Origin: Bimastos eiseni
Lineage: Eukaryota > Annelida > Clitellata > Crassiclitellata > Lumbricidae
Reading direction: 5' to 3'
Length of the DNA stretch: 64,000 nt
Assembly (NCBI GenBank): GCA_959347315.1
Contig: OY365815.1
Location: forward strand, 1,274,501-1,338,500
The first letter of the stretch is position 1. Every line of letters begins with the position of its first letter. Below are positions 1-9,774 of the stretch, one piece after another. The notes under the pieces are model-generated. The model did no database searches, had not been told where the DNA came from, and saw nothing but the letters and a program-made list of their open reading frames with translations. Made by a program: the position numbers and the translations under genes.

Positions 1-741
1 ACAATCATTCTGCGTGACATTTGTTGCACTAACTTGTATTACCCTATGCTGTATGCTTAACCGATAACTTACTGCTTTGGTTAGTACAACTTTGCATGAT
101 CATGTTGGCATCGTCACCAACCAATGATTATTGTTATTTACAAAAAATCTTGGGGCTGGAAAGGGATGCAAAGGCCAATCTAGTCATCTCCTACTTTCCA
201 TCTTATCCAATCTGCCTCCCCTGGCTTCTAATCCTAGCGACGCCACTGTTTCTCTGCCTGTGGGCCCGGGATTTATCCACAGAATTTCTGCGTAACATAT
301 CGACCTGATTAGTTGCTGTTTTGCGACAATGTGACGTAGTTAGCCCTTCCTTTCTCAAAGCTTGGGACTGGCACTGCCAGAAAACGAGCAATGGAGGAGT
401 TACACTCTACACGTAGATGTAATTTTAAGTTTATTGTCAGGTTCATAGTTTCAGCTTAACGACACTGTGATCAAAAGATCATTGGCGCCGCCCTCTTCTT
501 TTCTCGGGTCTTGAGACTGGCACTGCCTATGCAGACCGTGACGGACTTCGTTGGCAACGTAATACACTGCGATTAAAACTTCCGAGCCTCTAAAGCGTCT
601 AGGACGCGTTGCCATGTTCGGTAGGAAATTCTAAGAGTTTGTAGCCTATAAATAGATTGTATATAAATAACCATGAACCAAAGCCGACACATCACTCGGG
701 TTATACAATTGCTCGTTGGTCCATGGAATGCAACAGACGAC
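1..741. other. Intergenic DNA with two partial copies of a dispersed repeat
   Basis: No gene is recognised. Two pieces of a dispersed repeat lie at about 350–400 and 437–545. Both contain the core GACTGGCACTGCC, and the second also has the upstream part (AGTTTCAGCTTAACGACACT). The same family recurs at about 13,247, 28,530, 42,470 and, reversed, near 60,000. The short reading frames here look like chance. Confidence 0.5.
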
Positions 742-748
742 GGCTAAC

Positions 749-1007
749 CAAAGATGGTAGAGTCGTCGACTAAGATATGACACTTCCTATCTGGCTGTGT
801 ATGTAGTTTGTGTGGTGGTCAAAGCACACAAACCACTTCTCCATTCGCTACGTGGCGCGGTTGACGCCAGGCCACCCGCGACACGTAGCCACTGGAGAAG
901 TGGTATCTTAGCAACAACAATCGATTCCAGGTTAGGTGGCGTGAATATTCAGTTACACAGCGGAGATAGGAAGTGTCGCATCTTAGTCTACGACTCTACC
1001 ATCTTTG
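749..1007. mobile_element. MITE with long terminal inverted repeats, copy 1
   Basis: The ends are inverted repeats: CAAAGATGGTAGAGTCG at the left and its complement at the right, continuing inward for about 40 bp with few mismatches. The flanks show a direct repeat GGCTAAC at 742–748 and 1008–1014 (8 of 9 bases match if extended), read as the target duplication. An inner palindrome centred near 865 pairs the ACCACTTCTCC region with its complement. No coding capacity, so it would depend on a transposase from elsewhere. A 7–9 bp duplication fits hAT- or MULE-like families. A diverged second copy lies at 54,162–54,477. Confidence 0.8.
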
Positions 1008-1275
1008 GGCTAACTAACTTCAATACAACTGTTACATTACAACTGTTATTTGATATCGGCTTTCTTACACTTAAGTTCAGAGGTGCGCACATACCTCGAC
1101 GGCGCGACTGCAGCTGCAATGCTCAGAATACACATAATTGAAATTCTTGAAATTTCAACAAACATTTTATCTTGTCCCAATACACGGGACATAGGACAGG
1201 AAGAGGTCGAAATTCACATAATCTTTATTTTTCTTTCATCGAATGAAGAGTGGACCTATGTGTGCAGAATTTGGA

Positions 1276-1349
1276 AACTTATTTGGTTTGAAGGAATTCG
1301 AATTTTTCGTCGTATTTGGTTTGAAGGAAATCGAATTTTTCGTCGTATA
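1276..1349. repeat. Two-copy 34-bp tandem repeat
   Basis: Two adjacent copies of a unit reading TTTGGTTTGAAGGAA followed by TCGAATTTTTCGTCGTAT, with small differences. A short local duplication of no evident function. Confidence 0.6.
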
Positions 1350-1717
1350 TAGGCCTAGTGATCAAATAAGTCTAAAGCCGAGCTCACATCAATATGATTA
1401 AGAATTATGGTAGACTCTGACAAAGAGAAACGAAGCGAACCCAAATCAAGTAAAAAAAACGCATTCGGCGAAATAGTAATCGAATTACAGCGAGTTCTTA
1501 TCATTTTACTTTTATTTTTGAAGCCTAAAATCACCATGCTAAACCGATTTACAATTCCTATAGCCCTATTATTCTTTTAACAAGTCGCATAGCCCTATTA
1601 TTCTTTGGACAATTCGTGCACCCCCATTATGCATGCATTTTACTATTTCAGTCCTAGCCTGCAAGCGATTCGCCCTTTTATTCTTTCATGTTATTCTTTC
1701 ACAGTCCAGGCGTGTCA

Positions 1718-1806
1718 ATACGGAAGCCCAACGGTGACATACGATTATTTTTATTTATCTAGAGCGTACTTAAAAATAATCGTATGTCACCGTTGGGCTT
1801 CCGTAT
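1718..1806. repeat. Perfect inverted repeat, 36-bp arms, 17-nt loop
   Basis: Positions 1718–1753 are exactly complementary to 1771–1806 (inner ends ATTATTTTTA / TAAAAATAAT). The perfect pairing suggests a recent fold-back insertion or small MITE. No coding sequence or target duplication was identified. Confidence 0.9.
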
Positions 1807-1822
1807 GTCAACAATCGGGCGA

Positions 1823-1855
1823 TCCCGCGCCGATCTCAACGAGATCGGCGCGGGA
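1823..1855. repeat. GC-rich perfect hairpin, 15-bp stem
   Basis: TCCCGCGCCGATCTC at 1823–1837 pairs perfectly with 1841–1855 across a three-base loop. It sits 16 bp after the 36-bp hairpin and is far more GC-rich than its surroundings. It could be part of the same inserted element. Confidence 0.9.
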
Positions 1856-2299
1856 ACTTTCTTCCAGTCTCTCGTTCAGATCAAAATCTCGCAATCCATT
1901 TCACGTGATGCTTGGAGTCCATCTGTAATCTTTCTTGTGAAACTTTTCATGTATTTAAAAAACAGCTCAAACTATATACTTAAACTACAGCCTATACACT
2001 GACTGCTAGGGCCCGCAGAGGCAGAGGCGTAACTTAAAGCCTACATAGGTTGTTCAAATGGGCCATACCGCTATAGGCTAGGCCTACTATAAAAGGCCAC
2101 CTGCTTGGAATGATTGGACAGGGTCCACCTCTGCATTAGCTGGTCAATTGTTACCCAACTACGCGGGCAATTTGAGCTAACAAAGATTGTTTGTTTTATA
2201 GACTGACGCAGGTCGTATAGCTGAATGTATGCATGCAATCCTCGATGAGCAAGGCATAAACTTCTCTAAGCCCTATAACGACGAGTTTGTGCTAAACTG

Positions 2300-2720
2300 C
2301 ATGGCAATATGTATACGTCTAGGCCTATGCAGCGTATCGTACAGTATTAATTATAATATGGGTTCTGATCATTTTGCCTGTTTAACTAACATAAACGAAG
2401 AAATAGTCATAGAAAATAGTATGACTATGCATGTATGGAAATTAAATAAAGCTAATTGGAAAGAATATAAGGAAAATACTAAATTAGCTTTAACAACTGA
2501 AATTTTAGATAATCAAAGCATAGATGATAAGTATGATACTATAGTGCAATGTATTACTGATACAGCTAAACAAGTGATACCTGATAAAAAATCTAATTCT
2601 AAAAATAATAATAAAAAACAAAAGAAATTTAAGCCATTGCCGTATTGGAATGATAAATGTTCAGAGGCTATTTATAAAAGAAATCAACATAGGAATAAAA
2701 TGAAGATGAGGAAGACCACT
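2300..2720 (+). pseudogene. Endonuclease C-terminus of an I-like non-LTR retrotransposon
   Basis: The open frame contains the apurinic-endonuclease-type motif GSDHFACL followed by the usual linker (VWKLNKANWKEY, then PYWNDKCSEAIYKRN) that leads into reverse transcriptase in I-clade elements. Family membership is supported by the RNase H domain further along the same strand at 5295–6805. The frame is lost about 2720, where a minus-strand element begins. The expected reverse transcriptase core is missing, so the insertion also involved a deletion. The AT-rich codon use differs from the flanks. I or Nimb clade is likely; exact clade unsure. Confidence 0.75.
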
Positions 2721-4310
2721 AAGATCAAAGGACGCTTCAAGGCGATGCAGAAGTATATCATGGTCTACCGTGTCGAATGCTGAAGATGCATCAAAAAGTG
2801 CCAAGAGAGTGACATGGGACTTATCCATTGCTGAATAGATGTCGGATAGAAGAGAAAGAAGAGCACTTTCAGTTGAGTGGTTGGCTCTAAAACCTGATTG
2901 TCTGGGAGGTAGAAGACCAGATTGCTCAAGGTAAGGAAGGAGCTGTAGAGAAACAAGTCGCTCTAAAGTCTTTGAGAGAAAAGAAAGATTTGCGATAGGG
3001 CGATAGTTTTGGCACAAGCTAGGATCCAGGTTTGGCTTCTTAAGAGTGGGAAAGACAATAGCCCGCTTATGGGATGTTGGAAGGATACCTTCGGAGAGAG
3101 ACCTATTAAACAGGTACAGCAGGAAGGGGACAATGTCATCCAATGTCATCTAGTACATCTACAATAACAAACGGAGGGAGGGAGGGTGTCAAGTTCACAT
3201 GATTTTAGATTAGAACTAGTAATGAGATGACATAGTTCTGATTCAATGATAGGTCGGAAGTAATTGAAGACCGATTCGGTAGAACTGAATGAAGGAGGTG
3301 GTGAGCCAGCTGAGGAATTTTGTAGATCATCCAGTTTAGTTGTGAGCATCTGTAGAAAGTCGTTCGCTGAGAAGGAAGGATTCACGGATGAAGAGGATGG
3401 TCGTCCCAATAATCCGAAGATGGCGGACCAGAGGCGTTTAGGGTTCTTTGAGTTCCGCTTAACCAAATCATCTAAATGCGCTGCATATTTCTGACGATAG
3501 AGACGGTGAAGGAAGCGCAGTTGGTTGATCCAGACGATGTGATCAACTGGATCCCTAGAGCAACGAAATCGTCGTTCAAGGCAGCGGGTTCGTCGACGCA
3601 TTTGATGGCAATCCCGGTCGAACCAGACGGCAAGCGGTCGAATGTGAGTCTTCACTCCACGAAGCGGAAGCATCGTGACCAGAAGACTGTTAATTGTAGA
3701 CGAGTAGAGTTCGTAGAGTTCTGAAGTTGATTTGGCATCGAGTTCTGAGGTAGACGAGAATAGAGGCGACTTACGTAGGGCCTCACTGAAGGCACAGCGA
3801 TCAAGAGATTTCCATCCACGAAGATATCTGAGAGCATGGATGGGCTGCTGATGAAGAGAAGAGATAGAGAATTCAATAGGAGAATGATCAAAGAGGGTCG
3901 GCGGAAAGATTTTCAAATCTTGTAACGTAACATCTTCAGCAGTGATTACAAGATTGAGAGTGCCGCCGTGTAGATGTGTAGATCCAGAGACGTGTTGATG
4001 AAGGCTGAATTGCGTTAGAAGATCCAGAAATCGGGTTGAATGAGGTAGAGTTGCGTCTTCCAAGTGAAGGTTGAAATCACCGACGATTAACAACTGGCTA
4101 TTTCGAGTAACGAGGCTCTCTAAGACTGAAGAGAACTCAACGAAGAATTTGTCGGAGGGCGCAGTTGAGCCAGGTCTGTAGACTGTGAGCCTCGAGGGGT
4201 CGCAATGCTGATGCAAAGTGTCTCAAACGAGGTTATCTCCATATCGAGGACGATCCGGGAGAAGCGAAGGGTAGAGCGCAGGTACACGACGATGCCGCGG
4301 GCAGATTGTC
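2700..4310 (-). pseudogene. CR1/L2-like non-LTR retrotransposon ORF2 (endonuclease and start of RT), frameshifted
   Basis: Read on minus, about 4310–3600 encodes endonuclease: FETLCISI, VYRPGS, IVGDFNLHLED and FDHSPIEFSI. A linker follows, then the reverse transcriptase start (NYRPIANLSFLSKTLERLV, QSGFRANHSTESALL) and catalytic motif A (LLALFDASSAFDTVDHDILL) near 2800. It stops soon after, so palm motif C is absent. Frames change near 4195 and between about 3130 and 3190, where an extra tetranucleotide unit and a 10-bp tandem duplication (CAATGTCATC twice, 3131–3150) disrupt reading. The copy is inserted in the plus-strand I-like element and is dead. Confidence 0.85.
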
Positions 4311-4630
4311 CATCGAGGGGAGTAGGTCTCCATCGAGGGGAGTAGGTCTCCATCGAGGGGAGTAGGTCTCCATCGAGGGGAGTAGGTCTCCATCGAGGGG
4401 AGTAGGTCTCCATCGAGGGGAGTAGGTCTCCATCGAGGGGAGTAGGTCTCCATCGAGGGGAGTAGGTCTCCATCGAGGGGAGTAGGTCTCCATCGAGGGG
4501 AGTAGGTCTCCATCGAGGGGAGTAGGTCTCCATCGAGGGGAGTAGGTCTCCATCGAGGGGAGTAGGTCTCCATCGAGGGGAGTAGGTCTCCATCGAGGGG
4601 AGTAGGTCTCCATCGAGGGGAGTAGGTCTT
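4311..4630. repeat. 20-bp tandem array, 16 nearly identical copies
   Basis: The unit CATCGAGGGGAGTAGGTCTC is repeated 16 times; only the last base of the last copy differs. Because 20 is not a multiple of three and no frame makes a stop, the array is open in all three minus-strand frames. It lies inside the endonuclease region of the CR1/L2-like element: endonuclease-like protein sequence resumes directly below it (ARGIVVYLRSTLRFS). Such uniformity means recent expansion or an assembly-sensitive copy number. Confidence 0.97.
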
Positions 4631-4744
4631 GGACGATCGCAGAAGGTGTAGCAAGGCGGAGCGGCACGACAGATTGGCACATCTTCCGATCCACGATGCC
4701 AACTCTCCGCTACCGCGAAGACGTCGAGTTGCCGCTCGAGAATA

Positions 4745-5203
4745 GTGTGGCCGATGAAGGCGAATTTATCATACAGCGATCATGTAGATTATATAATAGA
4801 GAAATGTAAGAAAAGATTAAATTTTATGAGAGCACTCTCAGGATATCATTGGGGTGCTTCAAAGAAATCTTTATTGGACATTTATAGAGCTCTGATTAGA
4901 TCAATTATAGACTATGATGTTGCATATTCATCAGCTTCAACATCCATATTAAATAAACTCAATACAATCAAAACTGAGGCTTTAAGATTATGTTGTGGTG
5001 TGCCAAAGTGCTCCTCTGCTGTAGCATTGCAAAACGAATGTGGGGAATTACCTTTAAATCTAAGAAGATTAAATAACTCTATTAAAATGGAAATTAAAAT
5101 AATAGGCAATAAAAATCATCCATGTACATCCACTACTAAACTACATTGGACAGCCATCTATAAAACACCTCAGAATAAAAATAGCTCTTTTTATTCGTAC
5201 TGA
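4745..5203 (+). pseudogene. C-terminal region of the I-like reverse transcriptase
   Basis: The frame from about 4772 reads HVDYIIEKCKKRLNFMRALS, then LLDIYRALIRSIIDYDVAY, then ALRLCCGVPKCSS and LPLNLRRLN. These are the thumb and post-palm motifs typical of I and Jockey-like elements. It resumes the element interrupted near 2720. The boundary with the inserted minus-strand element is about 4745–4770. Downstream it leads, through one frame change near 5200, into RNase H. Confidence 0.8.
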
Positions 5204-5294
5204 GGAATTCATTTCATCTATCACAAAGACATCATTCATTAGACCTGCGGTCCCTTCATGCTCTCCTTGGAATAATCAGCAAATTGAAATAGAT

Positions 5295-5712
5295 ATGAGT
5301 CTTAATGAACAGATAAATGAAAAGACTACTTATCCAGAATTCATGAAATTAGCTGCTCAGGAACTAGTATTGAAATATAATAATGAAATTCATATTTATA
5401 CAGATGGTTCAAAGATAGATGATTTAGTAGCTGCTGCATTTACAATTCCAAGTATGGATGTTATAAGAAAATTAAAATTATGTGATTATTCTAGTATTTT
5501 TTCTGCCGAATTAACTGCAATAAAAGAAACAATTTTGTGGATCATTAATGATAAAGATTATAATAATTGTAATTTTGTCATTTTCTCGGATTCTTTAAGT
5601 GTACTGTCTTCTATTCAAACGAATAGGTGTAATTCTAGACCAACTTTATTTAATGAGTTATTAATGGAATTAAATAAATTAACACTACACAGAGTAAAAT
5701 TGGTATTGATAC
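5295..5712 (+). pseudogene. RNase H domain of the I-like retrotransposon, first part
   Basis: Motifs are in RNase H order: IYTDGSK (first catalytic Asp), SSIFSAELTAIKETILWI (catalytic Glu) and VIFSDSLSVLSSIQ (second Asp). The frame is cut at 5712 by a solo LTR; the rest of the domain resumes at 6655. RNase H beside an apurinic-type endonuclease is characteristic of the I superclade. Confidence 0.85.
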
Positions 5713-6654
5713 TGTAACGGAACAGGGCCTATTCGACAGTGACCAGGATGACGACTTGCAGCCCCGTCCGATATGGGGGTAGTTCGAGTTGCAGTCCGCT
5801 GAGTAAGGCTTCAGTGGTTTGCTGAAGACTAACCATTTTAGGTTTAAATGCCTTAAGCTCCTTTCTGGGTGACTCTTGGAATAAGACACGCTTGTTCGAT
5901 AATCCTCTTTTAATGTACAACGGAAAACAATACTTATATAGCGCCGATTCGGAAACAGTCCGTATCTCACCCCCTCAATACGCCCCACGTCGAAAACTAA
6001 CGAGTAACTGCAACGCTACGTCAATGGCTGACGGCGACTATTATGCTACATCAATGGCTGACGGCGACTATCGCAAATCTACGACGACTATATCCACGAC
6101 GACTATCGCAAGCCACGACGACTATTCGTGCTTCCTAGGCGCCGAGACTATATCCACGACGACTATCGCAAGCCACGACGACTATTCGTGCTTCCTAGGC
6201 GCCGAGACTATATCCACGACGACTATCGCAAGCCACGACGACTATTCGTGCTTCCTAGGCGCCGAGACTATATCCACGACGACTATCGCAAGCCACGACG
6301 ACTATTCGTGCTTCCTAGGCGCCGAGACTGCAAGGCCGAAGCCGAATCTACAAGGCTCCCCGATGACGATCTCCAGACGACGACGACGATGACGACGATT
6401 CCCAGGCGACGACGACGACGATCCAGGCGAACTCCTTTTATACTAATTTGCTGTAGATAGTAGATGATACACAGTAGATAGGATACAGTAGATAGTAGAT
6501 ACCTACAGTAGATAGTAGATAGACTACAGTAGATAGTAGATAAGCGTATACATCAGGTAGATACCACAGTAGAAAGAACAAAGTAGACAGGTGAACACAA
6601 CAGGCAGACACTACAGCAGGCAGACACTAGGTAAGCGTACCCTAAACCGTTATA
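5713..6654. mobile_element. Solo LTR (942 bp) inserted in the RNase H domain
   Basis: It begins TGTAACGG and ends CCGTTATA, an 8-bp inverted terminus with one mismatch; the related fragment at 45,961–46,178 ends in the perfect CCGTTACA. A 4-bp duplication ATAC flanks it (5709–5712 and 6655–6658), and the RNase H frame continues in phase on both sides. No internal retroelement sequence is present, so this is the product of LTR–LTR recombination. The interior holds four 60-bp repeats and a run of TAGATAG-like simple sequence. The superfamily cannot be told from the LTR alone. Confidence 0.85.
6090..6329. repeat. Four perfect 60-bp tandem repeats inside the LTR
   Basis: Four contiguous copies with exact 60-bp period contain ATATCCACGACGACTATCGC and CTTCCTAGGCGCCGAGACT. 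They are followed by a (GAC)n-rich stretch to about 6425. Because the period is divisible by three, reading frames pass through unbroken; I do not consider these coding. Confidence 0.95.
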
Positions 6655-6805
6655 ATACCTAGTCATGTAGGTCTAAAAGGTAATGAAATGGCAGATAAAA
6701 TGGCCAAACAAGCATTGTGTATTGCTTCTGTAACTTCTACAGACTGTATAGAGCAAGAGGAAATATACCCATTGATTAAAACATATATAATCAATAAATG
6801 GCAAT
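6655..6805 (+). pseudogene. RNase H domain of the I-like retrotransposon, last part
   Basis: The protein resumes in frame after the LTR with PSHVGLKGNEMADKMAKQAL, the C-terminal RNase H motif (HVG, GNExAD with the last catalytic Asp). Similarity fades by about 6810. The sequence from about 6830 to 7050, with a hairpin near 6960–6995 (CCATCAGTGG paired with CCACTGATGG), belongs to something else. Confidence 0.85.
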
Positions 6806-7639
6806 TGCAATATGTCGTCTCCTTAGACCTAAGGAGGTCGGTGGGCCTGTCGTTTAGGCTTCACACGCCCTAAGGTGTCCTTCCAGTACCAAGCCTTCTA
6901 CGTTGGCCAGCCATTATCGGGGTTCCCGTGAGTCTGTCTACCTTGCGCATCGCCATCAGTGGTCCTTCTGCCAAAGCCTTCTCCACTGATGGCATGTTGT
7001 AAAATGGCAGTCCCTTACTTGGCCTTTCAACCCACCACGGTGAGCGCATGGGGGGGTGTCTTTCAAATAATTATGATGTCTGTGAATAAAACTGAAATGA
7101 AATTCATATTAATTTATTCATGCGATATAATAACGATATCTTAGATTCATCAATCCAAAAGCAATTATCTCATGCGCACTTTATTGACCCATCGGAATAA
7201 TAGGCCTATAATAATGACTGTGCCTGTGTTAAAAAGCACACGACGTTAATAAAGAGTAAGAAAGTCTATGGTGAACCAGTTGACATGAACCTTGGTATCG
7301 TAAACACCAGGGCTGTTAAAAATACTGGAAAAATGTATTGCGATACCAATAGCAATACTTTTTCTTAAAGGTATTGCAATACCAATACCAATTCTTTTGT
7401 GAATACTTTTGACGAGCAAGTTTCCTGTTAATTCACACAAAACATGTGCTAAAGAAAAAAGAAGCATAATCACAGTATTATTTTTATATATAAAAAATCA
7501 GTATATATGCAATTATTATTTTCACATATCAAAGATCAATATAAATATAATAATGATTTTTACATAAAAAATCAGAATAATTACAATTATTATAAAAAAT
7601 ACTATTTTGAAAATTTGTACTGTATACTTAAGCATGCTA

Positions 7640-7879
7640 CACGACGGCCTATCGGTAATGTGCTTGCTCGCGTAGCATGCGGTTGCGGGTTCGACTCCGT
7701 GTAACGACCCTGGGCAAGTTGTTTGCACACACGTGCCTTTGTCATCAAACAGCAAGCTGGGAAGTAAATGGCAAGTCTTGCGATATCACTGGCCCCGTGT
7801 CCAGTATCTTCGGATTCGTTCATTGCCGACTCAAGGGCCTAGGAAAAGGAGATGCACGAGCACCTCTCCAAAGGATGTG
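7640..7879 (+). mobile_element. tRNA-derived SINE
   Basis: A perfect RNA polymerase III B box, GGTTCGACTCC, lies at 7688–7698, with a weaker A-box-like region about 40 bp upstream. After the tRNA-like head comes CCTGGGCAAGTTGTTTGCAC, similar to the same position of the SINE at 58,893. No cloverleaf could be drawn, so it is not a tRNA gene. The 3' part is interrupted by the MITE at 7888. Confidence 0.65.
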
Positions 7880-7887
7880 CGTAGAGG

Positions 7888-8030
7888 CACAGGCGGCGAT
7901 CTCGCTTGACAGATGTGGAGGACACCCAGTGAGAGGAGTAAAAAATGTCGGGTTACACACGTATAAACTAACCCCTCTCTGTAAACGGTGGGGAGACTTG
8001 TCCCCCTCGACCCCGGGATCGCCGCCTCTG
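7888..8030. mobile_element. 143-bp MITE, ends CA(GA)GGCGGC…GCCGCCTCTG
   Basis: The termini are inverted (GGCGGCGATCTCG near the left, ATCGCCGCCTCTG at the right). The perfect 8-bp target duplication CGTAGAGG is at 7880–7887 and 8031–8038. A second copy in opposite orientation lies at 56,658–56,795. The 8-bp duplication points to hAT-type mobilisation. Confidence 0.85.
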
Positions 8031-8368
8031 CGTAGAGGGGAAAACACTCTCCGATCGTTTCCGTATTTATAGATTCATTATATTCACACCATAGAACGTA
8101 AATTGCAACAAGAGACAATTTTCTGAGCGTGTTTATTTAATTTTATTGCTCAGCTTTTCTTGATCGCTAATATTTCAAGTGGAAGAGAAATTTTATAATC
8201 TTTTATAACGGTGAGAAAAAAGTATTGGTATCGCGTATCGATGACTGGCTAAAAAAAGTATCGCGATACACACGCGATGTATACCGACCAAATAAAACTA
8301 TTGCGATACTGCAAAAAGATCGCGATACCAAAGTATCACGATACTTTATCGTGATATTAACAGCCCTG

Positions 8369-8831
8369 CTGCCAATCTCAGCGCGGTCAAATAAAACAGT
8401 CTTTTAAGTCGAGAGAGGAATGCCTGAGAGGGAATTCTAGGAAGGGAGCGGAGCGTCAAAGAGAGGCCATTCCATATCGAGGGGCCTACCACTGAGAATG
8501 CACGGCCCTGCCTGGTGGTGGTGCGAACACGAGGAACACAGAGGAGACCCTGTTCAACCGATCGGAGGGAGCGTGTACCCCGAGCACTAAGGGTGGGGTT
8601 GCAAAGCTCGAATAGGTAGGCAGAAGCGAGGCCTAGCAGGCATCGCCAGACTAGGGCAGCTATTCGAAATTCGATTCCCTGCTTAAGCGGGAGCCAGTGG
8701 AGGACATTGCACATGTAGCTGGAGCCGTGGTTGAATTTGGGTATGCGACCAATGGGCCGGGCTGCTGAACGCAGGATGCGATCCAGTTTAGTTATAGTTT
8801 TACCTCGATTAGTTTTTGTCAGTTTGTACAA
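8369..8831 (-). pseudogene. C-terminal fragment of a CR1/L2-like reverse transcriptase
   Basis: On minus the frame reads LDRILRSAARPIGRI, then VLHWLPLKQGIEFRIAALVW, then RSLRSVEQGLL and GRAFSVVGPSIWNGL, ending in FLSRLKRLFYLTAL. These are the conserved post-RT motifs of CR1/L2-type elements. It is truncated at the N-terminal side near 8831 and is cut at the 3' side by the end of the hAT-like element. It is a separate fragment from the one at 2700–4310. Confidence 0.85.
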
Positions 8832-9047
8832 TAGAGGTCTTAGAAATGAATATTATTGCGTGTTAGATTTTATACCTATTAGGACTATTGTATGTAATAG
8901 CTGACGCTATTACGTTTGCGTGGGACCTTTACCTGATACAAAATTGATACTTTTACATTCGCTATGTATAGTAGGAGAGGTGGGGGCACGTTGGTTGCGG
9001 GGGCAAGGTTTTGTTTGCGCTATATAATTATAATGCGGGACAGGAAA

Positions 9048-9766
9048 CAGTGGCGTAGCTAGAGTAAACGTCACCCGGGGCGGTCCGTTCAAATGTCACC
9101 CCAGTGACCCCACACGACCCTATGCTGAATGGTTAGGTGTAGCTAAATTTTCATACATACTCTACCTCTATAAGTAGGTTTCAAAATTCATAGGTCACGG
9201 AAGAAACTTGTTATCAGATATTAAGTTATTTTTATTTATATTTTATTTTCTGTTTTTTAGTCCTATAAATTTGACGAAAATTTCATAAATGTCCATTGTA
9301 GTTTGTAAATGGTAAACAACTGCTTTGTCAAATGTACATCCTTGCATCTTGCGGACTGTACATGCCCAGCATAATATCAATGGAAGCTGTCTTCTTTCGA
9401 CAGCTTCCATTGATATTATGCTGTCGTCGACGTTCTTTCATATAATTCGACAAAGCCATGGTCGTCATTTATTTCGAACATTGTTCGAAATAAATTAGAA
9501 TAAAAATATAAGAAAAATGACTCACCAAAAGAGCTGTACTCGCTCAGACAATATTTTCGACGGTTGATAGATTCAAATTCGAAATATGTGACGTCATAAC
9601 GGTCACATTTCCTGTGTTGGTTGGGTTTTTTTCACAATTCTATTTTCAGACTATTTTCGCACCTTAGCCTGGCTGAAAAATTTTGTTGGAGGTGACATAG
9701 TGTCACCCTCCATATGCTGTCACCCGGGGCGGTCCGCCCCCTCGCCCCCCCTTAGCTACGCCACTG
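9048..9766. mobile_element. 719-bp hAT MITE with intact target duplication
   Basis: It begins CAGTGGCGTAGCTAGAG and ends with TTAGCTACGCCACTG; subterminal GTCACCCGGGGCGGTCCG is present near both ends in inverted orientation. A perfect 8-bp target duplication ACAGGAAA flanks it (9040–9047, 9767–9774). No coding capacity. The same terminal 13 bases occur at 10,827 beside a hAT transposase remnant, a possible source of the transposase. Confidence 0.93.
9368..9422. repeat. Perfect 24-bp hairpin inside the hAT MITE
   Basis: 9368–9391 and 9399–9422 are exactly complementary with a 7-base loop; the arm reads AGCATAATATCAATGGAAGC then TGTC. A second small inverted repeat (TTATTTCGAACA / TGTTCGAAATAA) follows at about 9468–9493. 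Confidence 0.9.
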
Positions 9767-9774
9767 ACAGGAAA

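Larger units (their letters stand above)
7308..8368. mobile_element. Non-autonomous hAT-like element hosting nested insertions
   Basis: The ends are CAGGGCTGTTAA at 7308 and TTAACAGCCCTG at 8368, a perfect 12-bp inverted repeat of hAT type. Subterminal regions carry many copies of a TATTGCGATAC / GTATCGCGATA motif in both orientations, likely transposase-binding repeats. No transposase is encoded. The 8-bp flanks (GTAAACAC and CTGCCAAT) do not match, so the target duplication is decayed or one flank was rearranged. A SINE (about 7640) and a 143-bp MITE (7888) sit inside. Confidence 0.75.

Noticed and set aside
4223..4702. Three overlapping minus-strand frames with a 20-residue period
   Set aside because: Produced by the 20-bp array being stop-free; only the flanking endonuclease pieces have homology.
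5892..6460. Plus-strand frames through the 60-bp repeats
   Set aside because: Lie wholly within the solo LTR and repeat; no domain.
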